A DNA stretch of 64,000 nt from Auanema rhodensis (lineage: Eukaryota; Nematoda; Chromadorea; Rhabditida; Rhabditidae): NCBI GenBank assembly GCA_964057225.1, contig OZ059894.1, positions 13,960,131 through 14,024,130 of the forward strand, given 5' to 3'. Both the position numbers and the translations under genes were made by a program. This document shows positions 60,995-64,000 of this stretch, piece after piece. How positions within the stretch are numbered: position 1 is the stretch's first letter; every line of letters starts with the position of its first letter. Under the pieces are notes generated by a model. That model did no database searches. It was not told where the DNA came from and saw only the letters and a list, made by a program, of their open reading frames with translations.

Positions 60995-62465
60995 ATGGTA
61001 AGAAAAATAATTTTAAATATTTAGTTTCTATTTTCAATATTTTATAGAAGACTCTTCTTATTGCCCTTTGCGGCTTGGCTCTTTCTCAAGCTGTTGTTGT
61101 TGAGAGTAAGTTTAATTATTCTTTTATAACATTTTATAAATTAATTTAGAAACTTATTTGTATATTTATGTTTTATTTTTAGATACCAATGTTGAGAATC
61201 TCAGTGGTCAAGCTTTAGTTGACTATGTTAACTCCAAGCAAACTTTGTTCAAAACCAAGCTTTCCCACAGATTCGAAGGAATGACTGATGTTGTCAAGAG
61301 CCGTGTTATGGGTGTTTTGATGACCGAAATCCCAGCTGAAGATCGCGTATGAACAGAAGATCATGCATTGTAAATCTGTCGATTTCAGATCAACGAAGTC
61401 AGTCATAAGGATATGGAGGATGCTGCTGTCCCAGACAGCTTCGACTCTCGTACTCAATGGCCAAACTGTCCATCTATTTCTAACATTCGTGACCAGTCTT
61501 CCTGCGGGTCTTGCTGGGCTTTCGGAGCTGCTGAGTGTATGAGTGATCGTATCTGCATTGCTTCTAAGGGATCCGTCAGAGTTACTCTCTCTGCTGACGA
61601 TATTCTTGGATGCTGCGGATTCGTCTGTGGAAATGGGTAAGATTCGGTTTATTGTAATATGTATATGATATATAAGTAAACACAAAAATTCATTTACTTC
61701 ATTTGTATTCTTCAGATGCAAGGGAGGTTTCCCAATTCAAGCCTGGAAACACTGGGTCAAGCAAGGAGTTGTCACTGGAGGAGCTTATGGATCGTAAGAT
61801 TTTCGAAATAACTAGAAATTATATTTAAACATAAGCTGTTTAGCAAGATTGGATGCAAGCCATACCCATACCCACCATGTGAGCATCACGATAACGCTAC
61901 TCGTTACGACCCATGCCCAGGAGCTCTTTACCCAACTGATCATTGCGAACGCAAGTGCGAAGATGGATACGGCAAGACTTACGATCAAGACAAGTTCTAC
62001 GGTATGTTATAAGCAATTAGCTTTACCCAATCACATTTTCATTGCAGGAAAATCTGCTTATGCTGTTTCTCGCCATGTTTCTGATATCCAAAAGGAAATC
62101 ATGACCAACGGACCAGTTGAAGTTTCCTTCACCGTATACGAAGACTTCGAGCACTACTCATCTGGAGTCTATGTCGTAAGTTGCTCTAGTTGATATTCAT
62201 TCATATATTCTTGGTTATCTAGCACACCGCCGGAAAGAACCTTGGAGGACACGCCGTCAAGATGATTGGATGGGGAGTTGATGCAACAACCGGAACTCCA
62301 TACTGGATCTGTGCCAACTCTTGGAACTCTGACTGGGGAGAGAACGGTAAAATAAATAAAAATTATGATAAATATTAAACTATTCTAGGATTCTTCCGTA
62401 TCATCCGTGGAGCCAACGAATGCGGAATTGAATCTGCCGTTGTTGCTGGACTTCCAAAGCTCTAA
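60995..62465 (+). CDS. Cathepsin B-like cysteine protease (CPR family)
   Basis: Papain-family (C1A) protease of lysosome or gut lumen. The first coding exon holds only the ATG (60995-60997) before a gtaag donor; the next begins [14 protein letters not shown], completing the signal peptide. The propeptide includes [20 protein letters not shown]. The mature enzyme begins near [17 protein letters not shown]; active-site Cys about 117 in [17 protein letters not shown]; the occluding loop [13 protein letters not shown] keeps the double His (about 198-199) that gives exopeptidase activity; catalytic His about 289 in [11 protein letters not shown] and Asn about 311 in [13 protein letters not shown]. 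It ends VVAGLPKL at TAA 62463-62465. About 345 residues in nine exons. Codon use is strongly biased (GGA, CCA, AAG, ATC), unlike its neighbours and like highly expressed worm genes. Closest by description to C. elegans cpr-1. Confidence 0.96.
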
Positions 62466-63077
62466 ATTATAATTTTTCTAATCCAGAAAAATAATTTTAT
62501 TAATAATAATAATAAAAATTAAACTAAAAACTATTATTTTATATGAAAGTACATCTTATACTCATACAAAGATATCTTTATATAGAGATTTTCTTATTAA
62601 TTTACTTATTATAATATATAATTAAACTTATATATGTTTATTTAAGTTTTAAATAATTCCCGAATAAGTTTGAATTGAGAAAATTTTCAAATATACATTT
62701 AGAGAATATTAATTCAAATGAATTATTCTATACTATGAGAACAACAAGAAATTATGTTTTGTTAGAAAAAGAACATATTTGATTGAAAAATCTTATAAAT
62801 TAGCTAAATTATATGAATGAAAAGAAATTCTGATTATAGAGTACTATACTATATTCTATATTCTATTTCTATTTCTATATATATATGTATTTAAATATAT
62901 ATTTTATTTTTAAATTATTAAAGATAAATAAGTTAAAAACATATAAGAAAAATGTTTTTAAATTAAATTATTAACAACCCATAATTACTGTGACTGTGAC
63001 AGAAAGTTGTATTAACATCTAAATGGTTGCCCCTTATGTTCCTCTTTTCACTTAAACATTCTTTCTTTGCCTCCTAT

Positions 63078-63190
63078 CTCTCTCTCTCTCTCTCTCTCTT
63101 TCCCTCTCTCTCTCTATCTCTCCCCCTCTCTCTCTCTATCTCTCCCCCTCTCTCTCTATCTCTCCCCCTCTCTCTCTCTATCTCTCAATC
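63078..63190. repeat. (CT)n microsatellite with a 20-22-base tandem repeat
   Basis: A run of CT dinucleotides (63078-63099) passes into three copies of a TATCTCTCCCCCTCTCTC-like unit of 20-22 bases (about 63115-63180), plus a partial fourth. The copies differ only in the number of CT units. Confidence 0.95.
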
Positions 63191-63481
63191 TCTTAAATTA
63201 GTCGGTAAAAGTTTTGAGAGAAACAATCATTTCATAGAAACTAACTGAAACAAAAACTTTTCTTTTTTTTTGTTGTTTTAAATTTTATTTTATGTCGAGA
63301 TAAAAATCATTGTATCTATTCTATTCTTTTTTTTCTTTATGTTTAATTCTAACCTCAACTATCCTTAAACTTGTAGAATAATCTCAATCGTATCTAACTA
63401 TACGTCTGTATATATTTACCAGATGTATCTCATATTTCCCTTAAACTATCATTTATTGTTCTTAATTTCTTATAGTATTGT

Positions 63482-63483
<2 letters not shown>

Positions 63484-63519
<36 letters not shown>
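63484..63519. repeat. (AT)n microsatellite
   Basis: 18 uninterrupted AT dinucleotides in AT-rich intergenic DNA. Confidence 0.95.
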
Positions 63520-63521
<2 letters not shown>

Positions 63522-64000
63522 CTAACAGTAGCTTACGAACATATTTCATATTACAAACTATATTGTCTTTCATATATTTCTCTCTAAACATTCCAAAATG
63601 CTTATTTCAAATCCATTAAATATGCTATATAACTTCCATTTTTTAATCTTTCATATCATATCATCTAACATATTCCCACACTTCGTTATCCAACAATCCT
63701 TTCCCGCAATTATTTGTAAAAAAAACTTTTTTTTGGCTTAAAAAACCCATAAGGAATCAAACTATATTCCGATATTGTACGTTTTATACTTTTCTTTTTT
63801 AAATTTAAAATGTTTTATTTTTGTTCGTCCGATTATGACCATACATACATCATATATCATTCTTTTCTATACAATCATAATATATATATTTTCTTATAAA
63901 TATTTGAAATATTTAATGGATTTCTTATGTTTTTTTAATTTTTTTTTACTTCTTTCTAAATTTATAATTATTAAATTTTAGATGATAAAACAACGTATAG

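Larger units (their letters stand above)
62466..64000. other. AT-rich intergenic DNA downstream of cathepsin B
   Basis: 1.5 kb with no recognisable gene. It starts with the cathepsin 3' end (AATAAT/AATAAA-like strings near 62500), then AT-rich DNA, a CT microsatellite with embedded tandem repeat, a TA microsatellite, and T-rich DNA to the right edge. Confidence 0.6.

Noticed and set aside
61215-61721. 168-codon minus-strand ORF
   Set aside because: Antisense shadow of cathepsin B exons, whose family identity on the + strand is certain.

Overview
The window is nuclear DNA from a nematode. It is AT-rich (about 70%), the genes are cut by many short introns of about 45-60 bases with C. elegans-style tttcag/ttttag acceptors, and the families present are typical worm families: a supplementary nuclear hormone receptor, a sensory-type receptor guanylate cyclase, a gut-type cathepsin B, UNC-34/Ena and RAP-2. 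It is not C. elegans itself and I do not name a species. Because of the introns almost every gene is invisible as one long ORF. The coding spans given here run from start codon to stop codon and contain introns that I inferred from splice signals, reading phase and family alignment.

Layout. 1-568 (-): left-edge part of an acidic protein. 809-2456 (-): nuclear receptor, with a degenerate tRNA-Arg and a strong hairpin just upstream. 3852-9597 (+): receptor guanylate cyclase, meeting tail to tail with a RING-finger protein (9661-10566, -). 10943-13032 (-): legumain-type protease with a signal anchor. 13764-16617 (-): unrecognised secreted Pro-rich protein whose last intron holds an intact tRNA-Leu(AAG) on the opposite strand. 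16618-29371: 12.7 kb with no recognisable gene. 29372-34636 (+): UNC-34/Ena. 37242-38865 (+): RNase T2 with a predicted membrane tail, facing CacyBP/SIP (39125-40107, -). 41211-42064 (-): RAP-2 small GTPase. 42065-51535: 9.5 kb with no recognisable gene. 51536-52950 (-): otubain OTUB-1. 54099-56128 (+): ENTPD5-like nucleoside diphosphatase. 56793-59110 (-): secreted Ser/Thr-rich protein. 60995-62465 (+): cathepsin B. 62466-64000: AT-rich DNA with microsatellites.

The genes do not form one pathway. As far as I recall, the C. elegans counterparts of legumain, unc-34, rnst-2, rap-2, otub-1, uda-1 and several cpr genes all lie on chromosome V, so the window looks like a piece of the ancestral chromosome-V (Nigon E) linkage group. 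Functional themes are actin and small-GTPase signalling (UNC-34, RAP-2), ubiquitin handling (RING protein, OTUB-1, CacyBP), lysosomal or gut hydrolases (legumain, RNase T2, cathepsin B) and sensory or hormone signalling (receptor guanylate cyclase, nuclear receptor).

The most unusual large-scale feature is the pair of gene-free blocks. The one upstream of unc-34 is T/C-rich on the + strand; the one upstream of rap-2 is A/G-rich on the + strand, that is, T/C-rich on its own sense strand. Real long introns in the window show the same polarity, so these blocks may be transcribed 5' introns or very long upstream regulatory regions. I found no CRISPR array, prokaryotic operon or clear transposase gene.
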